Positions 19,396-28,507 of a stretch of DNA of 44,459 bases are shown here, piece after piece. A program made the translations under genes and the position numbers. The notes beneath the pieces were generated by a model that worked only from the letters and a program-made list of their open reading frames with translations, was not told the DNA's origin and made no database searches. Position 1 is the stretch's first letter, and each line of letters begins with the position of its first letter. Source of the stretch: a gamma proteobacterium HTCC2207 (GTDB taxonomy: Bacteria; Pseudomonadota; Gammaproteobacteria; Pseudomonadales; Porticoccaceae); the NCBI GenBank assembly GCA_905182275.1, contig CAJJAU010000029.1, positions 1 to 44,459 on the forward strand. Reading direction: 5' to 3'.

Positions 19396-20580
19396 CTAAG
19401 ACTCTATCCTCGAAACGTAGGCAGCGGCAAAACTGCGAGCTTTTGTATCGGACTCTTGGACTGCAATAAGTGACCGAGGTTCACTAAATATAGCATTAGA
19501 CAGCGACTCTTTGACAACATCGGCAATTTGAGTAAAACCAATGCGCCGATCTAAAAAAGCTTGGACCGCAATTTCATTGGCAGCATTGAGCACTGCGGGT
19601 GCATCAAGGCCTATACGAGCAGACTCACATGCAAGTTCTAAACATGGGAAATCGGCAAAATTGGGACGCTCAAATTCAAGAAGAGAAACATCGAATAAAT
19701 CTAAATCCTTCACACCAGAGTCAATTCTTTCAGGCCATGCAAGTGCATGAGCGATCGGTGTACGCATATCTGGATTACCTAATTGAGCAATAACTGACCC
19801 GTCAATATATTGAACAAGCGAGTGAATAATACTCTGCGGATGGACCACTATCTCGACCTGATCTGCCGGCATATCGAACAGCCAACACGCTTCAATCAAC
19901 TCTAACCCTTTATTCATCAGAGTCGCCGAATCAACCGAAATTTTATTCCCCATGCTCCAATTTGGATGAGCGCAAGCCTGCTCAGGGGTTACATTTTTCA
20001 TTTGATCAGCTGACCAACCTCGAAATGGACCACCGGAAGCCGACAATAATAGTTTACTGACCCCAATTGCCGACAAATCGTGCTTATTTTGCGGTAAACA
20101 TTGAAAAATCGCATTGTGCTCACTGTCGATAGGCAGCAAAACCGCCGACGAAGACTTGAGCGCTTGCATAAAAAGGTGTCCGGCCATTACCAAGGATTCT
20201 TTATTGGCCAACAACACCTTTTTGTTAGCATTGACTGCAGCCAGGGTCGGCATAAGACCCGCTGCACCGACAATAGCAGCCATCACTATATCGACCTCGC
20301 TATCGCTGGAGACCGCGCAAAGAGCATCGGTGCCAACAAGTACCTCGATAGGCGTATCTAGAGTCGCCAACAGACCCCTCAGGTGAACGGCAGTATCATC
20401 ATCCATTACCACAGCGTACCGTGGTCGATGTTTTCTACACTGCTCGGCCAGCACACTCACTTTGGTGTTACCGGAGAGTGCAAAAACGCTATAACGTTCA
20501 GGATGACGAGCCACCACATCCAGGGTGCTAACGCCAATAGACCCCGTTGCGCCCAGTACTGTTATCTGCTGAAGTATCAA
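19396..20580 (-). CDS. ispC: 1-deoxy-D-xylulose-5-phosphate reductoisomerase
   Basis: A 394-residue enzyme of the MEP isoprenoid pathway, converting DXP to MEP with NADPH (the fosmidomycin target). The NADPH motif [13 protein letters not shown] starts at residue 10. Metal ligands D152 and E154 are in [11 protein letters not shown], and [12 protein letters not shown] and [12 protein letters not shown] follow. The start is TTG at 20580 and overlaps the cdsA stop as TTGA; no in-frame ATG precedes the nucleotide-binding loop. The ribosome-binding site is poor, so translation probably depends on coupling to cdsA. Also called dxr. Confidence 0.96.
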   Translation of the reverse strand: MILQQITVLGATGSIGVSTLDVVARHPERYSVFALSGNTKVSVLAEQCRKHRPRYAVVMDDDTAVHLRGLLATLDTPIEVLVGTDALCAVSSDSEVDIVMAAIVGAAGLMPTLAAVNANKKVLLANKESLVMAGHLFMQALKSSSAVLLPIDSEHNAIFQCLPQNKHDLSAIGVSKLLLSASGGPFRGWSADQMKNVTPEQACAHPNWSMGNKISVDSATLMNKGLELIEACWLFDMPADQVEIVVHPQSIIHSLVQYIDGSVIAQLGNPDMRTPIAHALAWPERIDSGVKDLDLFDVSLLEFERPNFADFPCLELACESARIGLDAPAVLNAANEIAVQAFLDRRIGFTQIADVVKESLSNAIFSEPRSLIAVQESDTKARSFAAAYVSRIES

Positions 20581-21404
20581 GAGGAATAGACCCCGAGCAC
20601 AAGCGCATATAACGGCAGCGCTGCCATGATGCCATCAATGCGATCCAAGACGCCGCCATGACCGGGAAGCAAAGCGCCGCTATCCTTCACACCGCTGTTA
20701 CGTTTGACCATACTTTCAAACAAATCACCAACCACCGAATAAAGCGCGACGGGAAATACTAACAGCGACAGTTTGATGAAAGAAATTTCTGCAGGGAGAT
20801 ATACTGCCAAGCTAGCAATTAGTAATAACTGAAAAACCATTCCACCAAGAAAACCTTCCCACGTTTTACCTGGGCTCACCAGTGGTGCTAGCTTGTGCTT
20901 ACCAAACAACTTGCCAGCAACAAAGCCGCCAACGTCAGCCAAAACAACAATGATGACACCGACCAGCAACCCCCACTGAGCGTAATCACTGGCCAAAATA
21001 GAGACCACCGACAACCACGTAAAAGTCAGAAGCATTAGACCCAAGATGCCTAGAATAGGCCTTGGAGACCATAGAATAGAACTTGACGGGTAACCTTGAA
21101 CCCACAGGAATATTACCGCCCACAAAGCCGCTGCCCCAAGCAGAATGTTGTGAGCCCGTTGAGGCTGAAAGCTATCGGGCATGCCTAACCAAAAGGCCGC
21201 GGCAGCGAGGATACAGACCAATACTATGAGGTACCCAACTCTACCAGCAGTAGAGTCAATTTTGATGAGCTTGGACCACTCCCAAGCCGCAATCAAAACT
21301 AAAGGTATGATGGCGATAGCAAAACCAATACTAGGCAATAGAAATAACATCGCTACAAATAATAATGCCATACCAACTGCGGTTATTATTCTTTGTTTAA
21401 GCAT
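20577..21404 (-). CDS. cdsA: Phosphatidate cytidylyltransferase CdsA
   Basis: A 275-residue membrane enzyme that makes CDP-diacylglycerol from phosphatidate and CTP, the branch point of phospholipid synthesis. About eight hydrophobic segments are visible. The C-terminal signature [25 protein letters not shown] is complete, preceded by [12 protein letters not shown]. In most gammaproteobacteria this gene is directly preceded by uppS; here the next gene upstream is frr, 130 bases away (see findings). A 7-1-7 inverted repeat, ACAAACA-c-TGTTTGT (21420-21434), lies 16 bases before the start codon and could affect its expression. Confidence 0.95.
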   Translation of the reverse strand: MLKQRIITAVGMALLFVAMLFLLPSIGFAIAIIPLVLIAAWEWSKLIKIDSTAGRVGYLIVLVCILAAAAFWLGMPDSFQPQRAHNILLGAAALWAVIFLWVQGYPSSSILWSPRPILGILGLMLLTFTWLSVVSILASDYAQWGLLVGVIIVVLADVGGFVAGKLFGKHKLAPLVSPGKTWEGFLGGMVFQLLLIASLAVYLPAEISFIKLSLLVFPVALYSVVGDLFESMVKRNSGVKDSGALLPGHGGVLDRIDGIMAALPLYALVLGVYSS

Positions 21405-21419
21405 CTAATCATCCAATCT

Positions 21420-21434
21420 ACAAACACTGTTTGT
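21420..21434. repeat. Short perfect inverted repeat before cdsA
   Basis: ACAAACA and TGTTTGT are separated by one base, in the spacer between frr and cdsA. The single-base loop makes an RNA hairpin of this size unlikely, so a dimeric protein-binding site is the better guess. It does not match the LexA consensus. No regulator can be named. Confidence 0.35.
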
Positions 21435-21534
21435 TTTAAAATAGCGAAAGGTATATCGATAATACCAACACTATTGCAGCAACCAGAGACCCCTCTTATT
21501 GCTTGCGAATATGCGTCCCTGTCAGGTAAGGAGA

Positions 21535-22095
21535 TTAAATCTCCATCAAATCCTTTTCTTTAGCAGCCAAGGATTCGTCTACTCGACCAACGAAACGATC
21601 GGTTATTTTTTGGATGTCATCATTAGCTTTGCGTTCTTCGTCTTCACTAATATCTTTTTCTTTCAGCAGATCTTTCACATCTGAAAGAATGTCGCGCCGA
21701 ATATTACGAATAGAAACTCTGGCATTCTCGGCTTCCGCCTTGGCTTGCTTACCGTAGGTCTTGCGTGTTTCTTCGGTCAGTGCCGGGAGCGGAATACGAA
21801 TAACTGTACCCGCGGTAGATGGATTCAAACCCAAGTCAGACTTCATTATCGCTTTTTCAATATCCGGAACCAGCGACCTTTCCCACGGTGTAACTGATAA
21901 CGTCCGTGAATCCTCAACAACAATCGATGCTGCTTGAGATAAGGGAGTGTCAACCCCATAGTAGTCAACAGAGATCCCGTTCAGCAAGCTAGAGTGCGCT
22001 CGACCGGTACGGATTTTATTAAAGGCGTTCGCCAGAGCGTCCAACGATTTGGACATTCGCGCTTCTGCATCACTCTTAAGTTCTTCAATCATCAT
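21535..22095 (-). CDS. frr: Ribosome recycling factor
   Basis: A 186-residue RRF, which splits the post-termination ribosome together with EF-G. The sequence matches the family end to end: [57 protein letters not shown] and the C-terminal charged helix. It begins with two ATG codons in a row (22095 and 22092); either could serve, after GAGAGA. It starts eight bases after pyrH. Confidence 0.97.
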   Translation of the reverse strand: MMIEELKSDAEARMSKSLDALANAFNKIRTGRAHSSLLNGISVDYYGVDTPLSQAASIVVEDSRTLSVTPWERSLVPDIEKAIMKSDLGLNPSTAGTVIRIPLPALTEETRKTYGKQAKAEAENARVSIRNIRRDILSDVKDLLKEKDISEDEERKANDDIQKITDRFVGRVDESLAAKEKDLMEI

Positions 22096-22103
22096 TTAAT
22101 CTC

Positions 22104-22835
22104 TCAGTCTTCTTCTATCAGCGTGCCTTCATCGCCGCCGACAACAAGATTTAATAAAGCGCCTTGCTTAGACATTCTGAACACCCGCAAAGGCATTTTG
22201 TGCTCGCGACACAGACAAATAGCCGTCAAATCCATAACACCGAGCTTCTTGTCCAGAACTTCATCATAGGTCAGGCTAGAATATAGCTCTGCTTTGGGGT
22301 CAAGCATGGGATCCGCACTGTAGACTCCATCGACCTTAGTCGCTTTGAGTACCACATCAGCATTAATTTCAATACCACGCAAACAGGCCGCAGAATCGGT
22401 AGTGAAAAAGGGATTGCCGGTTCCCGCCGCAAAAATAACAACGTCACCGTCTTTTAAGTAGCGTATCGCGCGTCGGCGATCATAGTGCTCAACAACACCG
22501 CTCATAGGAATGGCTGACATGACTTGAGACGATATATTAGTCCGCTCCAGCGCATCTCTCATCGCCAAAGCGTTCATCACCGTGGCCAACATTCCCATGT
22601 GGTCACCAGTAACACGATCCATTCCGGCTGCATTTAATGCCGCACCGCGAAACAGGTTACCGCCCCCGATCACTAGCCCGACCTGAACACCGATACCAAC
22701 TAGCTGACCGATTTCTAACGCCATACGATCAAGGACCTTGGGATCTATACCAAAGCCCTCACTACCCATCAATTCCTCTCCACTGAGCTTGAGAAGAATG
22801 CGCTTGTACTGCTTTTGATTACCAGAAACTGTCAT
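22104..22835 (-). CDS. pyrH: UMP kinase
   Basis: A 243-residue hexameric bacterial UMP kinase of the amino acid kinase family, phosphorylating UMP to UDP. Visible are [12 protein letters not shown] (the phosphate loop), GIQ-like [33 protein letters not shown] and [16 protein letters not shown]. It lies between tsf and frr with gaps of 18 and 8 bases, the standard order. Confidence 0.97.
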   Translation of the reverse strand: MTVSGNQKQYKRILLKLSGEELMGSEGFGIDPKVLDRMALEIGQLVGIGVQVGLVIGGGNLFRGAALNAAGMDRVTGDHMGMLATVMNALAMRDALERTNISSQVMSAIPMSGVVEHYDRRRAIRYLKDGDVVIFAAGTGNPFFTTDSAACLRGIEINADVVLKATKVDGVYSADPMLDPKAELYSSLTYDEVLDKKLGVMDLTAICLCREHKMPLRVFRMSKQGALLNLVVGGDEGTLIEED

Positions 22836-22853
22836 AACGATTCCTAATATTAG

Positions 22854-23714
22854 TTAGCTAGCACCCTTAACCTGTGCGGCAACTTCTGCCGCAAAATCAA
22901 CTTCCTCTACTTCGATTCCCTCGCCGACTTCATAGCGAACAAATGATATAACCTCTGCCCCTGCGGCCTTAACTAATTTGCCGACGGTCACATCAGGGTC
23001 TTTTACAAACGGCTGATCAACGAGACTGCTCTCTTTTAAGAACTTGCTCACTCGTCCAGCAATCATTTTCTCAATGATTTCCTCGGGCTTACCGCTCTCT
23101 CTGGCTTGCGCCGCATAAATTTCCTTCTCAGCAGCAACCACTTCTGGAGACATCTGATCTGAGCTCACCACTGCAGGATTCACCGCTGCCACATGCATTG
23201 CTACATCTTTAGCAAGAGCCTCGTCACCACCGCTAAGGCCTACTATAACAGCGATTCTGTTGTTACTGTGAACATATCCACCAACCACGGCTGCATCGAT
23301 ATTAGAGACTCTACGTGGCGAAATATTCTCGCCAATTTTCTGCACTAGAGCTTCTCTCAAAGACTCTAGCTCACCTGACATCAACGCTGCCATGTCAGTT
23401 TGTTTGGAGTCAAAAGCTGCGTCGACTACGGTTTGAACAAACCCTTGAAAACCTTCGTCTCTAGCAACAAAGTCAGTCTCACTGTTAATTTCAACAACTA
23501 CACCAAACCCACCGTCAACTTTCACCGACACGAGTCCGTCAGCTGCGGTACGACCAGCTTTTTTCGCCGCCTTCATACCACTCGACTTGCGCAACTCTTC
23601 AATTGCCTTGTCGATATCAGCACCGGCCTCAACCAGAGCTCTCTTACATTCCATCATTCCTAAACCAGTGCGCTCGCGCAGATCTTTTACTAATGCTGAT
23701 GTTACCTGTGACAT
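22854..23714 (-). CDS. tsf: Elongation factor Ts
   Basis: A 286-residue nucleotide-exchange factor for EF-Tu. The N-terminal signature VKDLRERTGLGMMECKRALV and the core NSETDFVARD are plain. The frame is open further upstream, but I place the start at the ATG at 23714 (giving MSQVTSAL), six bases after an AGAGG site. The extra upstream codons would run through the rpsB-tsf hairpin and match nothing in the family. A second ATG directly before it (23717) is three bases from the same site. Confidence 0.96.
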   Translation of the reverse strand: MSQVTSALVKDLRERTGLGMMECKRALVEAGADIDKAIEELRKSSGMKAAKKAGRTAADGLVSVKVDGGFGVVVEINSETDFVARDEGFQGFVQTVVDAAFDSKQTDMAALMSGELESLREALVQKIGENISPRRVSNIDAAVVGGYVHSNNRIAVIVGLSGGDEALAKDVAMHVAAVNPAVVSSDQMSPEVVAAEKEIYAAQARESGKPEEIIEKMIAGRVSKFLKESSLVDQPFVKDPDVTVGKLVKAAGAEVISFVRYEVGEGIEVEEVDFAAEVAAQVKGAS

Positions 23715-23740
23715 CATATTCCTCTCATAATCGTGTTTTT

Positions 23741-23772
23741 CGTTTAAAATAAAGGGGGCCAAAACCCCCTTT
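23741..23772 (-). terminator. Hairpin attenuator between rpsB and tsf
   Basis: Read on the minus strand, AAAGGGGG, a six-base loop (TTTTGG) and CCCCCTTT form an 8-bp perfect stem, followed by the T-rich ATTTTAAA. It lies between the rpsB stop and the tsf start. A partial terminator at this point is known in E. coli, where it lowers tsf relative to rpsB. The tail is only moderately T-rich, so read-through is likely. Confidence 0.75.
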
Positions 23773-23796
23773 AGATAACTATAAAGTCGCTAGCAG

Positions 23797-24621
23797 TTAT
23801 ACCGCTTCGTCGGCCTTTGGCGCTTCTGCGACAACCTCGACTTGCGGCTCAGCAGCTTCTACCTCAGCTATGACCTCAGGTGCAGCTGTAACATCTTCAG
23901 TTTGCTCTACAAACTCGTCTTTACTAGTGATAGTTGCAGACTGTGCTTTGCCTTCTAGTACTGCATCGGCAATTGAAGCAGCGTAAAGCTTAATGGCTCG
24001 AATAGAATCGTCGTTACCTGGAATGATGTAATCAACACCGTCCGGATTACTATTCGAATCAACAATACCCACTACTGGAATACCTAGCTTGTTAGCCTCA
24101 TTGATCGCAATACGCTCGTGATCAACATCAACGACAAACAAAATATCAGGCAAGCCATTCATATCCTTGATACCACCGATAGAATTCTCGAGCTTATCTT
24201 TCATACGCGTTCGCGTTAGAACTTCTTTCTTGTTCAGCTTGTCGAACGTACCATCGCTTTCCTGAGACTCTAGATCTCGAAAACGACGAATGGATGCTCT
24301 AATCGTTTTATAATTGGTGAGCATACCGCCCAACCAACGATGACTTACATAAGGCATATCGCAACGTTCGGCTTGCTCTTTAATAATTTTCTGCGCAGCT
24401 CTTTTGGTACCCACAAATAATATCTGGTTACCTTTTGCTGCTTCAACACGAAGAATTTCCAGGGCTTCGTTAAAAGCTGGAACTGTGTGCTCTAAATTAA
24501 TGACGTGAACTTTGTTTCGTGAGCCGAAAATAAACTGACTCATCTTGGGGTTCCAGAAGCGGGTTTGGTGGCCAAAGTGCACACCAGCCTGCAACATATC
24601 GCGCATACTGACAATAGACAT
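23797..24621 (-). CDS. rpsB: 30S ribosomal protein S2
   Basis: A 274-residue S2. [20 protein letters not shown] and [20 protein letters not shown] are the family signatures. The C-terminus carries a tail of about 40 residues rich in Glu, Ala and Val (from EFVEQTEDV onward), longer than in E. coli (241 residues). The start is the ATG at 24621 with AGAGGA about six bases upstream. The frame stays open upstream through the structured leader, but that part is not S2. It is the first gene of the long minus-strand cluster. Confidence 0.97.
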   Translation of the reverse strand: MSIVSMRDMLQAGVHFGHQTRFWNPKMSQFIFGSRNKVHVINLEHTVPAFNEALEILRVEAAKGNQILFVGTKRAAQKIIKEQAERCDMPYVSHRWLGGMLTNYKTIRASIRRFRDLESQESDGTFDKLNKKEVLTRTRMKDKLENSIGGIKDMNGLPDILFVVDVDHERIAINEANKLGIPVVGIVDSNSNPDGVDYIIPGNDDSIRAIKLYAASIADAVLEGKAQSATITSKDEFVEQTEDVTAAPEVIAEVEAAEPQVEVVAEAPKADEAV

Positions 24622-24769
24622 AATTTTTCCTCTTGGGGTTAAGCCTCCACATCCCCCAAAGATCAACCCGCAGAGCAATAATTCACAATGCAAGCACCCA
24701 GACCTTCGTGTCGGAACGTGTGTGTCGTTTAACTAGCTATAAAATAGTTGCAGGTTCATTCCTACAACG
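24622..24769 (-). promoter_or_regulatory. Structured rpsB leader, candidate S2 autoregulatory region
   Basis: An untranslated leader of about 148 bases lies between the predicted transcription start and the rpsB ATG. A 6-bp perfect stem (TTGGGG on the minus strand at 24659-24654, CCCCAA at 24638-24633) closes just before the AGAGGA ribosome-binding site. In gammaproteobacteria the rpsB leader is known to be conserved and to mediate repression of rpsB-tsf by S2. That this leader acts the same way is inferred from position and from the hairpin at the binding site. Confidence 0.55.
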
Positions 24770-24775
24770 GCGCGC

Positions 24776-24781
24776 TTTATA
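24776..24781 (-). promoter_or_regulatory. rpsB promoter, extended -10 with GC-rich discriminator
   Basis: On the minus strand, TGGTATAAAGCGCGCCG shows an extended -10 (TGn plus TATAAA) followed by a GC-only discriminator, the hallmark of promoters under stringent (ppGpp) control at ribosomal genes. The -35 is poor (TTTATC at 17 bases). The element would place transcription start near 24769. Confidence 0.65.
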
Positions 24782-24855
24782 CCATATGGCAGGCGCTAGA
24801 TAAAGGAAAAAAGCTATCAATGTACCGGTTTCGTCTACCAACCTTGGTCCAACAT

Positions 24856-24861
24856 TATAAT
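24856..24861 (+). promoter_or_regulatory. Possible -10 element of map-glnD
   Basis: A perfect TATAAT lies about 108 bases before the map ATG, in the spacer divergent from rpsB. No good -35 is seen at 17 bases. A second candidate, TACAAT, lies nearer the gene (at about 24931). Nothing else is recognisable in the 24782-24968 stretch. Confidence 0.3.
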
Positions 24862-24968
24862 CACAGGCTACATTCTTTTAATGGGCTAACAAAAACTCGC
24901 TGAACATTCCCCCAACAGGCAGAAGATGGGTACAATAACGCCTTCGACTACTCGCCCAAGGAGATCAC

Positions 24969-25739
24969 ATGACAATAAAGCTACGTAGCAAGGATGATTT
25001 TGTCAAGATGCGCGTCGCGGGACGCATGGCTGCTGAGATTCTTGAGCTAATAGAACCCTATGTGGTCCCTGGCGTTAGCACAGAGAGACTTGACCAAATC
25101 TGTCACAATCATATTGTAAACGTTCAAAAAGCAATTCCTGCCTGCCTTGGTTATAACGGTTTCCCAAAGTCTATCTGTACATCAATTAACCAAGTCATTT
25201 GCCATGGTATTCCCTCTGATAAGAAAATCCTCAAAAATGGGGATATCATCAATATCGATGTTACCGTTATCAAAGACGGTTGGTTTGGGGATACCAGTAA
25301 AATGTTCTGTGTTGGTCAAGTAGCGCCTCATGCAGAACGCCTGCTAAAAGTTAGCCAAGAATGTCTTTATAAGGCCATTGAAATCGTCGGCCCCGGGGTC
25401 CGCCTCGGAGACATTGGGCATATCATTCAAAACCACGCAGAAAACAACTACTATTCGGTGGTTCGCGATTACTGCGGACATGGTATTGGTACAGCGTTCC
25501 ACGAAGAGCCACAAATCGTACATTACGGGAAACCGAATACCGGAATGGAGCTCAAAGAAGGAATGACCTTTACTATTGAGCCAATGGTTAATGCAGGCAA
25601 GTTCACAACCAAGTTGAAATCAGACGGCTGGACTGTCGAGACCAGAGATGGACGACTTTCCTCGCAATGGGAACATACCATGGCTGTGACTGCTAACGGC
25701 TGTGAAATTTTTACTGGTCGCCAAGAAGAATCGTTTTAA
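24969..25739 (+). CDS. map: Methionine aminopeptidase type I
   Basis: A 256-residue enzyme removing the initiator methionine from nascent proteins. The pita-bread fold ligands are all present: H79 (VICHGIP), D97 and D108 (NIDVTV and WFGDTSKMF), H171 (CGHGIG), E204 (TIEPMV) and E235 (QWEHTMAV). The ribosome-binding site AAGGAG lies just ahead of the ATG. It is divergent from rpsB, a common arrangement, and leads into glnD 16 bases later. Confidence 0.97.
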   Translation: MTIKLRSKDDFVKMRVAGRMAAEILELIEPYVVPGVSTERLDQICHNHIVNVQKAIPACLGYNGFPKSICTSINQVICHGIPSDKKILKNGDIINIDVTVIKDGWFGDTSKMFCVGQVAPHAERLLKVSQECLYKAIEIVGPGVRLGDIGHIIQNHAENNYYSVVRDYCGHGIGTAFHEEPQIVHYGKPNTGMELKEGMTFTIEPMVNAGKFTTKLKSDGWTVETRDGRLSSQWEHTMAVTANGCEIFTGRQEESF

Positions 25740-25755
25740 TCTGGAGATTACTGCC

Positions 25756-28503
25756 GTGTCACTAATGCCAACCAAATCGCTGGTGCCGCCACAAAACACC
25801 CTTTTGAATGCGCCTCTGTTTTTTGATCAAAAGCGTTTTCTTCTCGACCTGGAAACTCAAGAACCAATCACGGTATTTCGAAATGCTCTTGACGCCTCAA
25901 AGGCTCACTTCAACAATCGCTTTCATGAAGGGGAAGACATCCATACGCTGGTCAACGAAGCCGCTCGCTTTGCGGACCTCCTGATATCCTTAGCCTGGGT
26001 AAGATTCCGCTGGGACAAGGACATATGCCTAATTGCCGTTGGTGGCTATGGTCGCGGTGAGCTGCACCCTCACTCAGATATTGATCTTTTGATTTTAATG
26101 CGAACAGATAATGCCTCCAAGCATAAGGCAAGCATCGAGCAGTTTTTAACCTTTCTTTGGGATATCCAGTTAAAAATCGGCCACAGTGTTAGATCGTTAT
26201 CGCAATGTGTCAGCGAAGCAAAACGCGACATTACCATTGCTACTAATCTTATGGAGACGCGTCTAATCTGTGGTGACCCTCAGCTTCGATTGACTATGTT
26301 GGCGAAAACCGGCCCTGACAAAATCTGGGCATCAGCCAATTTTTACCGAGGAAAAATTGACGAACAGCTAGCCCGTCATCACAAACATGATGATACAGAA
26401 TACAACCTCGAACCTAATGTCAAAGAGGCTCCGGGTGGATTGAGAGACATACAGCTAGCTAACTGGACAGCCAAGCGCCACTTTAATGTCCATCGGCGCT
26501 CTCAACTTGTTCAGAAGGGTTTTCTTAGCGAGGAAGAGTATTTGACTCTTCGTCGCGATGAAGAGTTTCTGTGGAGAGTTCGGTATGGATTGCATCTGAT
26601 TGCTGGGCGCCCCGAAGAGCGGCTACTTTTTGATTACCAGCGAAAACTTGCCACTATGCTGGGGTACTCCGACAGTGAAGGTAAGCTGGCAGTTGAAAAA
26701 TTCATGCAGCGCTATTACCAGGTTGTTCTATCCATCAGAGGACTCAATGATGTGCTTTTGCAATATCTTGACGAAGCTATCTACCGGAAAGGAAAAGCCA
26801 AACACGTCGCAGTCATTAATGATCGCTTTCTGATTCGTGACAATTATTTGGACACGGTGGAGGAATCGGTGTTCAAAAATAATCCTTCAGCGCTGCTCGA
26901 GCTATTTGTTATTCTGGGGGAAAACGACAATATTTTAGGAATTCGAGCGGCAACCATAAGGCAAATCCGACTGCACAGAGATTTGATCGATGATGACTTT
27001 CGCTCAGACTCTGCCAACAAAGATTTATTTATGCGCCTGCTGCGCGTGCCATTTAAGCTTTCTGTGCAACTGCAACGAATGAATCGCTACGGCATTCTTG
27101 GAAAATATCTTCCTGAATTTGGGCGCATTGTCGGGCAGACACAACACGACTTGTTTCACATCTACCCGGTGGACGTGCATACCCTTCAGGTGGTTAAAAA
27201 TCTTCGTAGATTTGTTCGTCCTGAGATGAGAAAACTGTTTCCTGTTGCCTCGCATATTTATAAAAACCTCGCTAAACCCGAGTTAATAATTATCGCCGCC
27301 CTCTACCACGACGTTGCCAAAGGTCGAGGTGGTGATCACTCAAAACTGGGTGCCATCGATATAGCTGATTTTGCCAAACGGCACGGCATGCAGCCAGAAG
27401 AAATAGACCTTCTGCACTGGATAGTAGAAAACCATCTGCTAATGTCAACCGTTTCTCAGAGAGAAGACACCTCAGATCCAGATGTCATCTACAAATTTGC
27501 CAACCATGTGGGCGATGTAATGCATTTGGAACACCTCTACCTGCTTACGGTTGCCGACATCAATGCTACTAACCCGAAGCTTTGGACCGACTGGAAGGGC
27601 TCTCTGATGCATAACTTGTACTTCGAGACGAAACGTGTCCTCCAAGAAGGTCTTAGTGCTCCCGCTACAAGGGCCACTTGGGTCGCATCCGCAAAAGCCG
27701 CCGTATTGCAACGACTAGAAACCAAGGGTATATCTCAAGGTGAGGCTCTCCTCATCTGGCATGACGTGGATGACGAACTTTTCTTGCGTGAACGTGCTGA
27801 TGATATAGCCGGCTTTACAGAAGCTGTTTTCAATAACCCCAACCCTAATGAGCCTGTTATTTTGATTCGGGACCTGGGCGTTGAAGTGCCCATTGCCACT
27901 CAAATATTTGTTCATGCCAAGCACCGACAAACAATATTTTCAGTCATAGCCGCAGTGCTCGATAAATTACAACTTAACATTCAAGACGCGCGATTACAGA
28001 CTACCAGCGACGGTCAAGCCTTCGATGTCTTTTATGTTTTAGACGACGATGGCGAGCCATTGGGTAAAAACATCAAACTGTGTGCAAAAATCGTCTCCAG
28101 TTTAAAGCGAGGTATCGCAAACCCCAAAAACATAAGTTTAGATGTACAGCGACGAACCTCCCGGCAGCTAAAACATTTCGCGCTAAAGACTGTGGCGTCG
28201 TTACGCAATGACAAAGACTCTAGCGCCACTATTCTCGAGGTTATAACGCCAGATAGACCTGGTCTTTTAGCCCATATTGCCAGTATATTTTTACGCTATG
28301 AAATTAATGTATACAACGCTAGAATCGCAACGTTGGGCGAGAGGGTCGAAGACGTCTTTTACTTAACCGACTCAAACCATCAACCGCTACTTGACACTGA
28401 CTTTAATCAGGAACTGCAGCGGACGATTTGCAACGAATTAGACGCCCGCAATCGCGAAGATGTCGAAGGGAATGAACTCCAGCATATGAAAATACGGCAC
28501 TGA
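25756..28503 (+). CDS. glnD: Bifunctional PII uridylyltransferase/uridylyl-removing enzyme
   Basis: The nitrogen sensor that adds UMP to or removes it from PII protein according to glutamine level. The order is a nucleotidyltransferase domain with GGYGRGELHPHSDIDLL (catalytic D108 and D110), an HD hydrolase domain with ALYHDVAKGRGGDHS (H518, D519), and two ACT domains (about 705-785, and 822-895 starting at LEVITPDRPGLLAHI). I place the start at GTG 25756, nine bases after GGAG at 25743-25746 and clear of the map stop, giving 915 residues. The open frame begins at 25702 inside map, and the ATG at 25765 is too far from the GGAG. E. coli GlnD has 890 residues. Confidence 0.95.
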   Translation: MSLMPTKSLVPPQNTLLNAPLFFDQKRFLLDLETQEPITVFRNALDASKAHFNNRFHEGEDIHTLVNEAARFADLLISLAWVRFRWDKDICLIAVGGYGRGELHPHSDIDLLILMRTDNASKHKASIEQFLTFLWDIQLKIGHSVRSLSQCVSEAKRDITIATNLMETRLICGDPQLRLTMLAKTGPDKIWASANFYRGKIDEQLARHHKHDDTEYNLEPNVKEAPGGLRDIQLANWTAKRHFNVHRRSQLVQKGFLSEEEYLTLRRDEEFLWRVRYGLHLIAGRPEERLLFDYQRKLATMLGYSDSEGKLAVEKFMQRYYQVVLSIRGLNDVLLQYLDEAIYRKGKAKHVAVINDRFLIRDNYLDTVEESVFKNNPSALLELFVILGENDNILGIRAATIRQIRLHRDLIDDDFRSDSANKDLFMRLLRVPFKLSVQLQRMNRYGILGKYLPEFGRIVGQTQHDLFHIYPVDVHTLQVVKNLRRFVRPEMRKLFPVASHIYKNLAKPELIIIAALYHDVAKGRGGDHSKLGAIDIADFAKRHGMQPEEIDLLHWIVENHLLMSTVSQREDTSDPDVIYKFANHVGDVMHLEHLYLLTVADINATNPKLWTDWKGSLMHNLYFETKRVLQEGLSAPATRATWVASAKAAVLQRLETKGISQGEALLIWHDVDDELFLRERADDIAGFTEAVFNNPNPNEPVILIRDLGVEVPIATQIFVHAKHRQTIFSVIAAVLDKLQLNIQDARLQTTSDGQAFDVFYVLDDDGEPLGKNIKLCAKIVSSLKRGIANPKNISLDVQRRTSRQLKHFALKTVASLRNDKDSSATILEVITPDRPGLLAHIASIFLRYEINVYNARIATLGERVEDVFYLTDSNHQPLLDTDFNQELQRTICNELDARNREDVEGNELQHMKIRH

Positions 28504-28507
28504 GCGC

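Noticed and set aside
21450-21466. Imperfect palindrome GGTAT...ATACC in the frr-cdsA spacer
   Set aside because: Only five paired bases in AT-rich DNA; expected by chance.
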